DNA of 10,154 nucleotides from Stephanodiscus triporus (lineage: Eukaryota; Bacillariophyta; Thalassiosirophyceae; Thalassiosirales; Thalassiosiraceae), in assembly GCA_036939755.1 (NCBI GenBank), contig JALLAZ010001137.1, positions 1-10,154 of the forward strand. Direction: 5' to 3'. Position numbers and translations under genes: made by a program. Below, piece by piece: positions 1 through 7,494 of this stretch; position 1 is the first letter of the stretch, and every line of letters begins with the position of its first letter. The notes beneath the pieces were generated by a model that was given only the letters and a program-made list of their open reading frames with translations, was not told the origin of the DNA and made no database searches.

Positions 1-116
1 GCCGCTCACCGAATTTTTTTGCCCTTTCAATGACCATTCCCCCCCCGCAGGACGTCAGGGCGACTTACTAGCTTCGTCAAGGCCCTCCCCCCCCCGTTCT
101 CCCCCCACGCGTCGAA
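1..116 (+). other. 5' flank of gene 1; possible 3' splice site
   Basis: This short leader is C-rich, with runs of 8-9 C. Positions 26-50 look like the end of an intron: a TCAATGAC branch-like motif, a pyrimidine tract and a terminal GCAG at 47-50. In the frame of the ATG at 117 there is a TAG at 69-71. A coding exon reaching that ATG from upstream is therefore unlikely, unless the frame changes as it does further down. No other feature is seen. Confidence 0.25.
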
Positions 117-1292
117 ATGCCCGGAATCGAAGACATTAACGCGGAACATTTAGGGAATTCCCCCTCGGCGCCGACGACGACGTCGGTTCTCCCCCGCCGG
201 GCGAGTGCTCCGCGTCGTCGCGAGACGGGGGGGGTCCGTCGGGGTCGGCGGCGACCGAGGAGCTGTCGTCCCTCTGGGAGGATGCAAGATACGCCCTGGA
301 GGAGAAGGCGCAGTGGATGGCGGAACGCGCCGCCCTGCGCTTGGAGTCGAGACTGATCGCCGAGCGCCTTCTGCGGAGGGGGAGAGGGAGGGCGCACTAC
401 GATCGCTGGAGGAGGAGAATGACGAGCTTCGCAGGACGACGGAGGAGCTTCGTTGCGATTGGCAAGCTGCGACGCACGCGAGGCCGAGGCGAGGGATAGG
501 ACGGAACGGGCCGAGGCGATCATTCGCGAGGCCCACGTGGACAGGGAGACGACCCGTCGCAAGCGCGCGGCGTCGGAGGAGGAGAGGCGGAGGTGGATTC
601 GGCTAGACCTCCGGCGGATTGGGAGGTGGATTAGGCAGTGGAGATGGATTCGGAAAGACCGCGGGAGGATTAGGTGGCGGAGGAGGTGGAGGAGGTGGAT
701 TCGGAAAGACCTCCTGTGGATTGGGAGGCGGTGGAGGCGGATTCGGAAAGACCTCCGGAGGATTCGGAGGTGGTGGAGGCGGATTCAGGAAGACCTCTGG
801 AGGATAGGGCAGCGGAGGTGGATTCGGCAAGACCCCCGGAGGATTAGGAGGAGGAGGAGGAGGAGGAGGAGGATTGGGAGGGGGCGGCGGCACGATGGGA
901 GGAATGATGAAGGGCGCCGCTGGTGGCGCGGCGTGGATGGCAGCAGTTCTTTTGGCGGGAACAAATCGTCCTCTTTTGGGGGTAGCAAGTCGTCGTTTGG
1001 AGGATCGGGAGGAGGAGGAGGAGGAGAAGGATGTGTTGGTGGTATGATGGGTGCCATGATGGGCGCCACCGGCGGCTTCGGTGGTGGAGGAGGCGGCGGG
1101 ATGGGAGGGGGGAAGTCATCTGGCGGCTTTGGCATATTAGGCGGAGGCGGATTTGGCAAGTCGGCCGGTGGCTTTGGCAAATCGAGTGGCGGCGGGTTCG
1201 GTGGTGGCGGCATTGACAGAGAGGGAGCATGCGTTCACGGTGCAAAAAAAGGGAGAGAAGAAGAAGGATATGCATTTCCCGATGCACCGTAA
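117..1292 (+). pseudogene. Coiled-coil plus glycine/FGK-repeat protein, frame-broken
   Basis: I do not recognise a named family. The likely start is ATG 117 (MPGIEDINAEHLGN). The sense then moves between frames: an acidic stretch and helix from about 160 to 375 (WEDARYALEEKAQWMAERAA), a helix from about 375 to 470 in the next frame (LEEENDELRRTTEELR), and a helix from about 470 to 595 in another (EAEARDRTERAEAIIREAH). Together these read as one long charged coiled coil. From about 600 to 1290 follows a low-complexity tail with about eight FGK[TS]xGG units spaced by glycine runs, then a short charged end (GREEEGYAFPDAP) and TAA at 1290-1292. Two TAG codons sit in the repeat frame. The one at 604 replaces the Lys (AAG) of an FGKT unit; the one at 805 aligns with a Leu (TTA) codon. 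A further frame change lies near 930. It is either a decayed gene or a live gene with indel errors. The FG-rich tail could suggest a nucleoporin-like or wall-associated protein, but that is only a guess. The opposite strand gives proline-rich shadows. Confidence 0.45.
600..1203 (+). repeat. Glycine-rich GGA/FGK minisatellite
   Basis: This is a degenerate coding minisatellite of GGA-GGA-TTC-GGA-AAG-ACC type units, coding for GGFGKT[SAP]GG, separated by (GGA/GGT)n runs. Six or so units lie between 600 and 840. Two related units (FGKSAGG, FGKSSGG) lie near 1155-1190 in a different frame. The long purine strand and short period make it prone to slippage, which fits the frame changes seen here. 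Confidence 0.6.
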
Positions 1293-1335
1293 TGCATTTC
1301 GTGCCTTAATTATGTATTAAGAATGCATGTGAACC

Positions 1336-2901
1336 TTATTTTATGATATGGAGCAATAAGATGTAATGGATTTTGCGTCTTTTGAAGCAATTGGGCCCGC
1401 ATCGCTTCCCAGCCAGTCGCGCACCACCGCTGTTGAAGATGCACACGCCGACCCTCCCCAAATACGAGAGCACGTCGGGGACGCACTCCGCGTGCTCATT
1501 GACGAAGTTCGCATATCCCCCCCCAACTCCCCCCTCGAGCTTCGCAGTCGTAGTCATAGTCGTAGTCGTAGTCGTCATCATCTCGATCAACCGTCGACGC
1601 AGCACGTCGTGCGGACAGACCAACACGCGATCCGCCTCCCACCGTCGACGAACGTACGACAGCGCGAGTGGCACGAATATCTCCGACATGGCCCGTACGG
1701 ACACCGGCGGCGTCATTGTCGTCGTCGACTTCGACGTCGACGTCAACGTATTCGTACCGAGCGGCGACGGAGAAGTATCGCATTCGTCGTCGTTCTTCGA
1801 CGCGATCGAATACGGCGGTACAACGCCCCCCCAGCCCGCGACGACGAAGGCCTGACGAGTTATCATCGTGCCGTCGCGATCGTCATCGCGACAACGACGA
1901 CGACGACAGTCGTCCGAGGCGTCGTCGTCGTCGTCGTCGTCGATCCTGCCGTTACCGTGCAGGACAAGACGCTGGAGGGGAGGGTGCGATCCGAACGCCG
2001 ACGCGAGACTCGACGCCCCGTCCCGCCCGATGCGGTTCGATCCCAGGCCGAGGACCTGCAGGCACCTCAGCCCGTTCCCGTTCCCGTTCCCGCCGTGGTC
2101 GTTCTCGTCGTCGTCGTCGACGCCCATCGCGCCGTCGCCGTCTTTGGCCCTTTTCGTACGGGGACCTCTCCCCGGCGGCATCAGCAGCGCGTCGGCGATC
2201 GCGCGCGCTCCGCGACATCCGATGCCGCAGTGGGAGAGGTAAAGCTCCCTCAATCCCCCAGCAGCGCGGGACGGGGGTGGGTTCGGATGGGGGGCGGTTG
2301 GCGCGGTGGTAGTCGACTGCGCAATGTCGTCGTTGTCGTCGTCCCCGTCGTCCATCGCGATCGTCGTCCCCGTCGTATACGTGTCCGTCAGTGCCGTCAT
2401 GAGCTCCGCCGCCCCTTCGTCTCCCACGTCGTGATCGAAGATCACGAGGACCTCCAGAGTACGCAGCACGCTCGGCAGCGCGCGATAGAACAGCGGCAGC
2501 TCGGACCTACCGTCGAGGACGTTATTCCGCAGCGAGATGTATCGCAGGCGACACCAGTAGTCGTCGTAGTCGCGATGACGATGACGATGGAGGGGGTGGG
2601 GGGACGGCTCGCGGCATCGCCTCAGGGCCGCGGCGAAACGACGACGCGACTCCCTCGACGATCGATGGGGCGGCGAGGGGGAGGACGACGATTCGTATTC
2701 CTCCTCGAACTCCTCCTCCGGGATGACGCCGCCGCCGCCGCCGGGGGGAGGAGAGCGGGGGCGTGGACGTCGCCTCGAGCGTCGTCGCGAACGTCGTCGT
2801 CCTTCGCCGTCGTTGCCGCGGAGGTCGATGCTGACGAGAGTACCATCGCGACGCTCGAGGCGACTCGACGCGGACGATAACGTCGACGACTCGTCCGTCA
2901 T
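1336..2901 (-). CDS. Leucine-rich-repeat protein (RNI-like), 521 aa
   Basis: This is a hypothetical LRR protein of the ribonuclease-inhibitor-like kind that is abundant in diatoms; the partner is unknown. Residues 1-115 are Arg/Ser/Pro/Glu-rich and look disordered. LRR units follow at about 118-145 (LRYISLRNNVLDG), 148-171 (LEVLVIFDHDVGDEGAAEL), 217-239 (LRELYLSHCGIGCRGARAI), 278-303 (LQVLGLGSNRIGRDGASSL) and 309-320. They are separated by Asp/Asn/Thr-rich loops, including a run of seven Asp at 321-327. The C-terminal part has a basic helix (YVRRRWEADRVLVCPHDVL), a Thr run at 443-452 and VPDVLSYLGRVG near 474-485. The stop is TAA (complement of 1336-1338). I chose the ATG at 2901 because composition switches there from AT-rich leader to GC-rich coding, with an A-rich AAAAAATC context. 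An in-frame ATG at 3003 would add 34 mostly hydrophobic residues. It ends tail-to-tail with gene 1 and starts head-to-head with the zinc-finger gene. Confidence 0.75.
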   Translation of the reverse strand: MTDESSTLSSASSRLERRDGTLVSIDLRGNDGEGRRRSRRRSRRRPRPRSPPPGGGGGVIPEEEFEEEYESSSSPSPPHRSSRESRRRFAAALRRCREPSPHPLHRHRHRDYDDYWCRLRYISLRNNVLDGRSELPLFYRALPSVLRTLEVLVIFDHDVGDEGAAELMTALTDTYTTGTTIAMDDGDDDNDDIAQSTTTAPTAPHPNPPPSRAAGGLRELYLSHCGIGCRGARAIADALLMPPGRGPRTKRAKDGDGAMGVDDDDENDHGGNGNGNGLRCLQVLGLGSNRIGRDGASSLASAFGSHPPLQRLVLHGNGRIDDDDDDDASDDCRRRRCRDDDRDGTMITRQAFVVAGWGGVVPPYSIASKNDDECDTSPSPLGTNTLTSTSKSTTTMTPPVSVRAMSEIFVPLALSYVRRRWEADRVLVCPHDVLRRRLIEMMTTTTTTMTTTAKLEGGVGGGYANFVNEHAECVPDVLSYLGRVGVCIFNSGGARLAGKRCGPNCFKRRKIHYILLLHIIK

Positions 2902-3163
2902 GATTTTTTTTATTGTGGGCGGAACCGGAAGTGCGAGGAGGAACGCCAAGGCTAGAAAACAAGAGAACAAAAATTTGGTCTTTTTTCTCTCAAAAATAAT
3001 CAAAATGGCGGGAACTTCCAGCGAAAAAGGCGGGAGAGTTAGGGTTACTTTCCCGGTCGTGCGAAAGGGCGCGTCCGAGGAATTGCTATTACTCTAATTT
3101 TCAGAGTTTCAAATGCATCAATCGCACGGAGGAACTCGTATTCCCTGACCAACGAGGTGATAA

Positions 3164-3249
3164 TGACGTCGGGAAAGCGGGAAGTGACGTGGCGAGGGTT
3201 TCAATTAATTTTTTTGCTCGTTGCCTTTTCTCGTTCCGTGGTGATGTCA
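3164..3249. promoter_or_regulatory. Cluster of CRE-like (TGACGT) elements
   Basis: TGACGTC at 3164, TGACGTGG at 3185 and TGATGTCA at 3242 fall within 86 bp. TGACGT-type elements are known bZIP/CO2-cAMP-responsive sites in diatoms. Their clustering in the divergent promoter is suggestive, but such short motifs also occur by chance. Confidence 0.35.
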
Positions 3250-3496
3250 TCCTTACACCATCAAGGGTTTTGATTGCGAGGTCGCATCATTCTCGACTCA
3301 ACGGTGCGCAATGTAAATACTACCTCTAGGGCAATTGGACTCACCACGATTCATCATTCGGTACCCCCACTTTTTCCCCTTCCCCTTTCGCCGAAAGTGT
3401 CCTTCTTTCTCCGGACGAGACCTTTTATTTACGTGTCGTTCGGGTGTCTGACGCACGCCAACGACGAGCCGAATTGGATTAGGCTACGTGGGACTT

Positions 3497-3505
3497 CATA
3501 AATAT
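3497..3505 (+). promoter_or_regulatory. TATA-like element upstream of zinc-finger gene
   Basis: CATAAATAT stands about 280 bp before the ATG at 3780. It would place transcription start near 3530 and leave room for a leader with an intron. The evidence is a motif match only. Confidence 0.25.
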
Positions 3506-3579
3506 CCCTGTACCGCTCAAGATTCAACCCGAAGAGGCAAGAAGAGAAGTGCTCCGCCGGGCCGGCCGCGGACAAGCAA

Positions 3580-3713
3580 GTGAGTGCGCCACTCCTACCA
3601 GTAATTTCGTCCTCCACAATTTAATTAAGATAATAATAAAAAAACCTCGCGGAGTTGAGCCGAAATCGAATATCGAGAGTGAATCAACCCCTCCTCCATC
3701 CCCCATCGACCAG
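3580..3713 (+). other. Possible 5'-UTR intron of zinc-finger gene
   Basis: A strong donor (CAA then GTGAGTGC at 3580) is followed by AT-rich DNA with TAATTTAATTAA, a pyrimidine-rich tract (about 3686-3705) and a CGACCAG acceptor ending at 3713. That gives a 134-nt intron wholly upstream of the ATG. It would not change the protein. Other acceptors are possible (an AG near 3761). Confidence 0.3.
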
Positions 3714-3779
3714 ATCGATCGCCTCCCACCAAGAAGAGCGCCAATATAATATCTAATATAGCCCAAGAGAGGAACCATC

Positions 3780-5977
3780 ATGAGCACGTCGGGTGCCCGT
3801 CCCAACTCCACGAAGCCCAAGCGCGTCCGTCGCAAGTGTTCCCACCCGAACTGCGACAATCGCGTCGTGCAGGGGGGGGTGTGCGTCACCCACGGCGCCA
3901 GACGCAAGTGCTGCGCGCATCCGGGATGCGACAAGGCCGTGAAGCTCGCGGGGTACTGCTCCGCCCACGGCCCGTCGCGACGCAAGTGCGACTACGAGGG
4001 CGGGTGCGAACGCGTCGCGGTCCAGGGGGGGCGGTGCCTCAGCCACGGCGCGAGGAGGAGGGTTTGCTGCTACCCGGGAGGGGGGGGGGGGGGGGAGGAA
4101 CAACGGGCGGGAAGAACGCGATTGTCGGGGGGATGTGCAAGAAGCATCACGACAGGATGGTCGAGGCGAGGGGGATGCTCGACGCCGTGGGACAGGTCGT
4201 GGTCTGCGGCGTGGTGGGAGGGGGGGGAGGGGGGCTGACGATGACGACGGCGGGGGGGGACGAGGGTGGCTACCGCGGCAACGACTACGCCGCCTACGGC
4301 GGAGAGGGCGTGGGGGGGGGAAGCGAGGAGGCGGCCTCCTCGTCATCGGCCTCGGCGTGGGGGGGGGGGGACGAGGACGCCGTCGCCATCGCCATCGACG
4401 CGGGCGGCAACAACAACAACAACGGCGCCGCCTTCTCCCCCCACCACTACCCCGTGGCTCCCCCCGCTCGGATGTCTACGGATGCGACGGCGGCCGTCGT
4501 CGACGACGGCCAGTACTACCCCGCAACGACCGCGTTGTCCCATTACCAGGACCCCGGCGATTACTGTCGCAGTCACCAGGATCACGCGGCGTATCGGGGA
4601 TACTACCCCCGGGATGACCGCCCCGCCGCCGTCGACGACCAATGCCGCGGGGGGCAGCACCACCGCCACCAACAGCAGCATCCCCCCCCGACATACTCAC
4701 GATCCCCCCCGGCCAAGAGGGCTCGACACCACGGACAGGGCCACCAGCGCGGCCTGTCGATCTTCGAGGACATGTCCACGGTCGACGCCATCATCAGCAG
4801 CGGTCACGCCGAGAACCGACACGCCACGACGACGAGCGGTACGACGTCGTCGTTGTCGTCTATGTCTTCGGGAAGGCGGGAAGCACGGCTCCCTCCGGGG
4901 TCTTCGGCCGCGGCGTACCATCATCCCCAGCAGGGGGGGGGGACGTCGTCCTACCTTCCATCCCAAGTCCATCGTCAATCGACAACCGCGCCTCGCGCGA
5001 TCTCGGCGTCGAGCTTCTCGGCGCCGAGCCAACAACACGACGACGCGTATTCCGCCACCAAGACCCCCACCGTCCAGGTCAGCTTCGCCGATTCCTGCTT
5101 CCCCCGTCGTCACCAAGATCGGCTCCCCGCTCCTCCCTCGTCGTCGTCGGACGCCCCCGGCGGCGGCGTAGGCGTAGGCGGGCCGCCTCCTCCCACCGCC
5201 CCCGGCGGAGGGAACAACGGGGGGGACCTTACCCCCCCCTGCACGGGAAACTCATCGTGCGCGTGCACCGCCTGCCGTTCCCCAACCCTCGCCATCTTCG
5301 ACCAGATGCTGCAGGCGTCCCAGAAGCTCGAGAACGGCGAGGTCGATCCGGCCAAGTACGCAGGCCTCAGCCCTCCCCGTCTCAGCCCTCGCAGGACGAC
5401 GATGATGTCGGCGATCAAAGAAGAGACGCTCGTAGTCGACGCCCCCCCCCCCGGCGGCGGCGTCGGGATCGCGAGCGTGATACGCAAGGTCAGCATGCAC
5501 AACATGGCCGAGGTGGAGGCGACGGGGGTGGTATCCGCCGCGGGTCGCGAGGACGATCCCCGTCGTCGTCCCGTGTACCGGTGGGAGGAGGCCGGGACGG
5601 GACCCGCCTCCCACGCCCTCGCGGCATCGGCTCCTTCTCCCCCCCCGGAGGACGACGCCTCCGGAGTCGGCAGGACCATATCCGACGACGTCGACGACGG
5701 TGGAGTGGGAGGAGGAGGAGGATCGCGGCACCGCCATCCGCACCCCCTGGAATTCCAGCCTCCCGCCCCCCACGCCTACGCGACTTACGATCCCCACCAC
5801 GGACCCCTGACCCCCAAGCTCTCCGACGGCGATCGTCATTCCCCCCCGCCTACTGCGCAGGATGCGTCGGAGCGGGCGGTCGTGAGCTCCCACTCCTCCA
5901 ACTCCACCTCCTCCTCCTCCCTCCTCCCCCGACGACGGGAGTGCATCGAGGGCCTGTTCATCCCCAAGGAGCTTTGA
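3780..5977 (+). CDS. Tandem WRKY19-like zinc-finger protein (frame shift at poly-G)
   Basis: The N-terminus has a basic, NLS-like KPKRVRRK (12-19), then fingers of CX4-5CX9CX2H form every ~25 residues: C20/C25/C35/H38, C45/C50/C60/H63 and C70/C76/C86/H89. A fourth finger starts at C96/C97 and ends with MCKKHHD. This is the WRKY19-like zinc-finger pattern found in many plant, oomycete and diatom proteins. The role is likely nuclear and regulatory, but the DNA or protein target is unknown. The frame of the ATG (3780) runs only to 4238. The open frame after the run of 16 G (4080-4095) is offset and continues to TGA 5975-5977. One G missing or two extra in the run would join them into about 730 aa. 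The rest is disordered, with Gly, Asn, His, Pro and Ser runs. Conserved-looking islands are LSIFEDMSTVDAIISS (about 4754-4800), a CxCxxC patch followed by LAIFDQMLQASQKLENG (about 5250-5345), SAIKEETLVVD (about 5410) and the extreme C-terminus ECIEGLFIPKEL. No coding intron is needed elsewhere. Confidence 0.75.
4080..4095 (+). repeat. G16 homopolymer inside coding sequence
   Basis: Sixteen consecutive G follow CCCGGGA inside the fourth zinc finger. The finger sense is in one frame before it and another after it. Shorter G runs occur downstream at 4312-4320 (9 G) and 4359-4370 (12 G), where the frame stays open. Confidence 0.9.
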
Positions 5978-6624
5978 AGGGGGTTAGGCATTAACCTCGA
6001 GAAGAGAGAGAGGGGTGGGGGGAGGGGGGATTAGATTCGTTTCGCGAGCGAGTGAAGGAGAAGAGGGACATGGAGCCCAAGACGCGTGTCGCATTTGTAC
6101 CACGAAAGAAAAACATTTATATGTGAAGACATTCCAACGATTTCCCAAGACGATCATCCCCCCATTCCCGTACACGTATTATGAACAGGGGGAGGGGGTT
6201 GATCCGTCATTCCTTGGCAGCAAGGGAGGAGAGAGGGGGTTTAATCTTTCTTTGTCGAGAAATACATAATCAAGAATCCTCACGAAAACCTGTCGTTTTC
6301 ATTCATCTTTGACGACTCCTCCAACCTCATTAGGCAGTCCTAAGTACATGGGTAGATAAATTAAATTACAAGTTCACTAAACAACATCAAACAGTCGACC
6401 TGGCAGCTCCTGAAGCCGTGCTTATATTCACACGCACTCGCACCATCACCTTTCTCATCGTTTTTGTCCGTATGTTAGACCTCAGCTTACAGCTCCATTC
6501 CCAGAAAATTTTGAGAATTGCAAGCGTTGTTTTCCGACACATGATAAATGTTCGATGCGCCAAACGATGGAGATGTCCCACACTTTGTGGCATGACAAAA
6601 TAGATCAAACATTGCTGATAATAG
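5978..6624. other. Convergent intergenic interval, no gene seen
   Basis: This interval separates the end of the zinc-finger gene from the end of the minus-strand ankyrin locus. It opens with a purine-rich GA/G tract (about 5998-6034), then becomes AT-rich. Small ORFs on both strands (for example around 6390-6660) show no recognisable motif and have a chance-like composition. It presumably holds both 3' UTRs. I see no RNA gene and no transposon ends. Confidence 0.5.
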
Positions 6625-6721
6625 TTAGGGGGGAGTAGATACAGGGCGTATAGCCCCCGGTGCAATCATGTCCTTCTCCGTTCTCATGGCAATATTCACG
6701 CCTGCGAAAAGCACCCGTTTC

Positions 6722-6808
6722 GCATGGTCGTCGTCGTCGTCGTCGTCGTCCTCGTCGTCGTCAACGCCGTCATCGTCGTCGTCTTCATCGTCGTCGTAGT
6801 CGTAATCT
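6722..6808 (-). repeat. GAC/GTC trinucleotide run coding poly-Asp
   Basis: Imperfect (GTC/ATC)n on the plus strand codes about 25 acidic residues (mostly Asp) after the LGPG end of the ankyrin domain on the minus strand. It is likely a slippage-driven acidic tail. Confidence 0.7.
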
Positions 6809-6929
6809 CCAGGTCCCAAGCTCACGCCGCCTAGCTTGCGCAGGAGAAGCGCGCATTCGTCTTCCGACCCGAGATGTTCCTCCACGAGTCTCAATGCCGT
6901 CTCGCCTCCGCCCGTGGTGGCATTGACGC

Positions 6930-6992
6930 CTATCCCGAGAATCGACACCGGCCTCCTCCTCCTTTGAATATTATCGCTCTTGAATGACGTAC
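6930..6992 (-). other. Likely 63-nt intron in ankyrin gene
   Basis: On the minus strand, GAGG is followed by a good donor GTACGT (6992-6987), and the intron ends GGGATAG at 6930. Splicing joins Glu-Gly directly to VNATTGGGETAL and restores a normal ankyrin spacing. The intron is a multiple of three and stop-free, so retention would insert 21 residues. The same donor is conserved in the other copy (7515-7510), which supports a real intron. Confidence 0.45.
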
Positions 6993-7113
6993 CCTCGTCG
7001 ACAGGATGATGATGATCGTCGTCTCGACCGCCAGGAGCAACATCAGGACGTCGAGACGATCCAACCTCGCCACCTCGTGCAGGGGTTGCCATCTGTTCCT
7101 GTCCTCCTGTCGG
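6985..7113 (-). repeat. Duplicated ankyrin exon, copy 1
   Basis: About 125 bp here match 7509-7631 at the nucleotide level. Shared exact stretches include AGGAGCAACATCAGGAC and CTGTTCCTGTCCTCCTGTCGG, and the GTACGT donor is also shared. Copy 1 has one base fewer in the GAC run, which breaks its frame. Confidence 0.75.
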
Positions 7114-7125
7114 CACAGTCGAGTC

Positions 7126-7126
7126 N
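7126..7126. other. Ambiguous base N
   Basis: This is the only undetermined base in the window. It sits at the boundary where the secreted CSP-type segment gives way to the ankyrin duplicate, so it may mark a base conflict between repeat copies or a join. Confidence 0.9.
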
Positions 7127-7472
7127 AATCCCTAACTCCCGCGCCGAAGACGTCATTGGGGGGGAAGGGAGGGGGCAACGCCGGACACGGAGATGACAGG
7201 TCGAGTCGGAAGGTGTATTCCCGGGGGGAGCAGGAGCACTCGACGACGTCGGACGCGATGTCGTCGGGCACGTCCTCCTGGCCGGCGACCGGGGAGAAGG
7301 ATAATAGGAGTAGTATTAGGAGGAGAGGGAGAGATGAGCGGTGGTGGTGGTGCGGGGGCAACGATCGCGATCCTCCCCCCCCCGCAGTCGTAGTAGTCGA
7401 ATCGGTCCTTGTGTCGGCCGTCTCGGCGGGGGCCACGTCATTACCTCATCAACGTCCTATTCTTCCTCTCTT

Positions 7473-7494
7473 TCTCTCTCTCTCTCTCTCTCTC
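7473..7494. repeat. (TC)11 microsatellite
   Basis: Eleven TC units lie between the two ankyrin copies, just downstream of the copy 2 splice donor on the minus strand. If the two parts belong to one gene, the microsatellite lies in an intron. Confidence 0.9.

Larger units (their letters stand above)
2902..3779. promoter_or_regulatory. Divergent promoter region between LRR and zinc-finger genes
   Basis: About 880 bp lie between two divergent starts. The region is AT-richer than the flanking genes, and the short ORFs inside it look like chance. It holds three CRE/bZIP-like motifs (3164-3170 TGACGTC, 3185-3192 TGACGTGG, 3242-3249 TGATGTCA). It also holds three GCGGGAA/GGCGGGA motifs that resemble E2F sites (3007-3014, 3029-3036, 3176-3183). 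A TATA-like CATAAATAT sits at 3497-3505 on the plus strand. Functional use is inferred from motif match alone. Confidence 0.45.
6625..7436 (-). pseudogene. Ankyrin-repeat protein, downstream copy with secreted CSP-type segment
   Basis: Read on the minus strand, this begins with a hydrophobic segment (LPLLLILLLLSFSPVAG), then VVECSCSPREYTFRLDLSSP. The latter matches a C-x-CSP-x-x-Y-x-F-x-L-D-L-S motif that I associate with secreted diatom proteins. An ankyrin-like repeat follows (DRNRWQPLHEVARLDRLDVL). Next comes a one-base deletion, relative to the second copy, in GTCGA-GACGACGAT near 7013. After a likely 63-nt intron comes GVNATTGGGETALRLVEEHL and LLLRKLGGVSLGPG, the usual closing part of diatom ankyrin proteins. 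A poly-Asp tail ends at the stop at 6625. The open frame has no ATG at its start, only a GTG at 7436. It is therefore either an internal exon reached by splicing or a broken gene. The single N (7126) lies exactly between the CSP segment and the ankyrin repeat, so a wrong join is possible. Ankyrin repeats bind proteins; the partner is unknown. Confidence 0.5.

Noticed and set aside
77..562. 161-residue open frame on the minus strand, opposite gene 1
   Set aside because: Composition is Arg/Pro/Ser-rich without motifs, while the plus strand shows clear coiled-coil heptad-like helices. It is taken as a shadow.
603..1213. Proline-rich (extensin-like) frames on the minus strand
   Set aside because: They are the complement of the GGA glycine repeats, have a frame change in the same region near 900, and no signal peptide. 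The plus strand has the FGK units and a coiled coil, so plus is preferred.
2034..2044. GGTTCGATCCC resembling a tRNA T-loop
   Set aside because: It lies inside the LRR coding repeat (LGSNRIG) and has no acceptor or anticodon stem around it. Taken as chance.
1366..2880. 504-residue plus-strand frame opposite the LRR gene
   Set aside because: It is Val/Arg/Ser runs from CGT/GTC repeats with no domain. The minus strand carries clear LRR motifs.
6387..6665. 92-residue minus-strand frame in the convergent interval
   Set aside because: No recognisable domain, opposite small frame also open, AT-rich chance-like composition.
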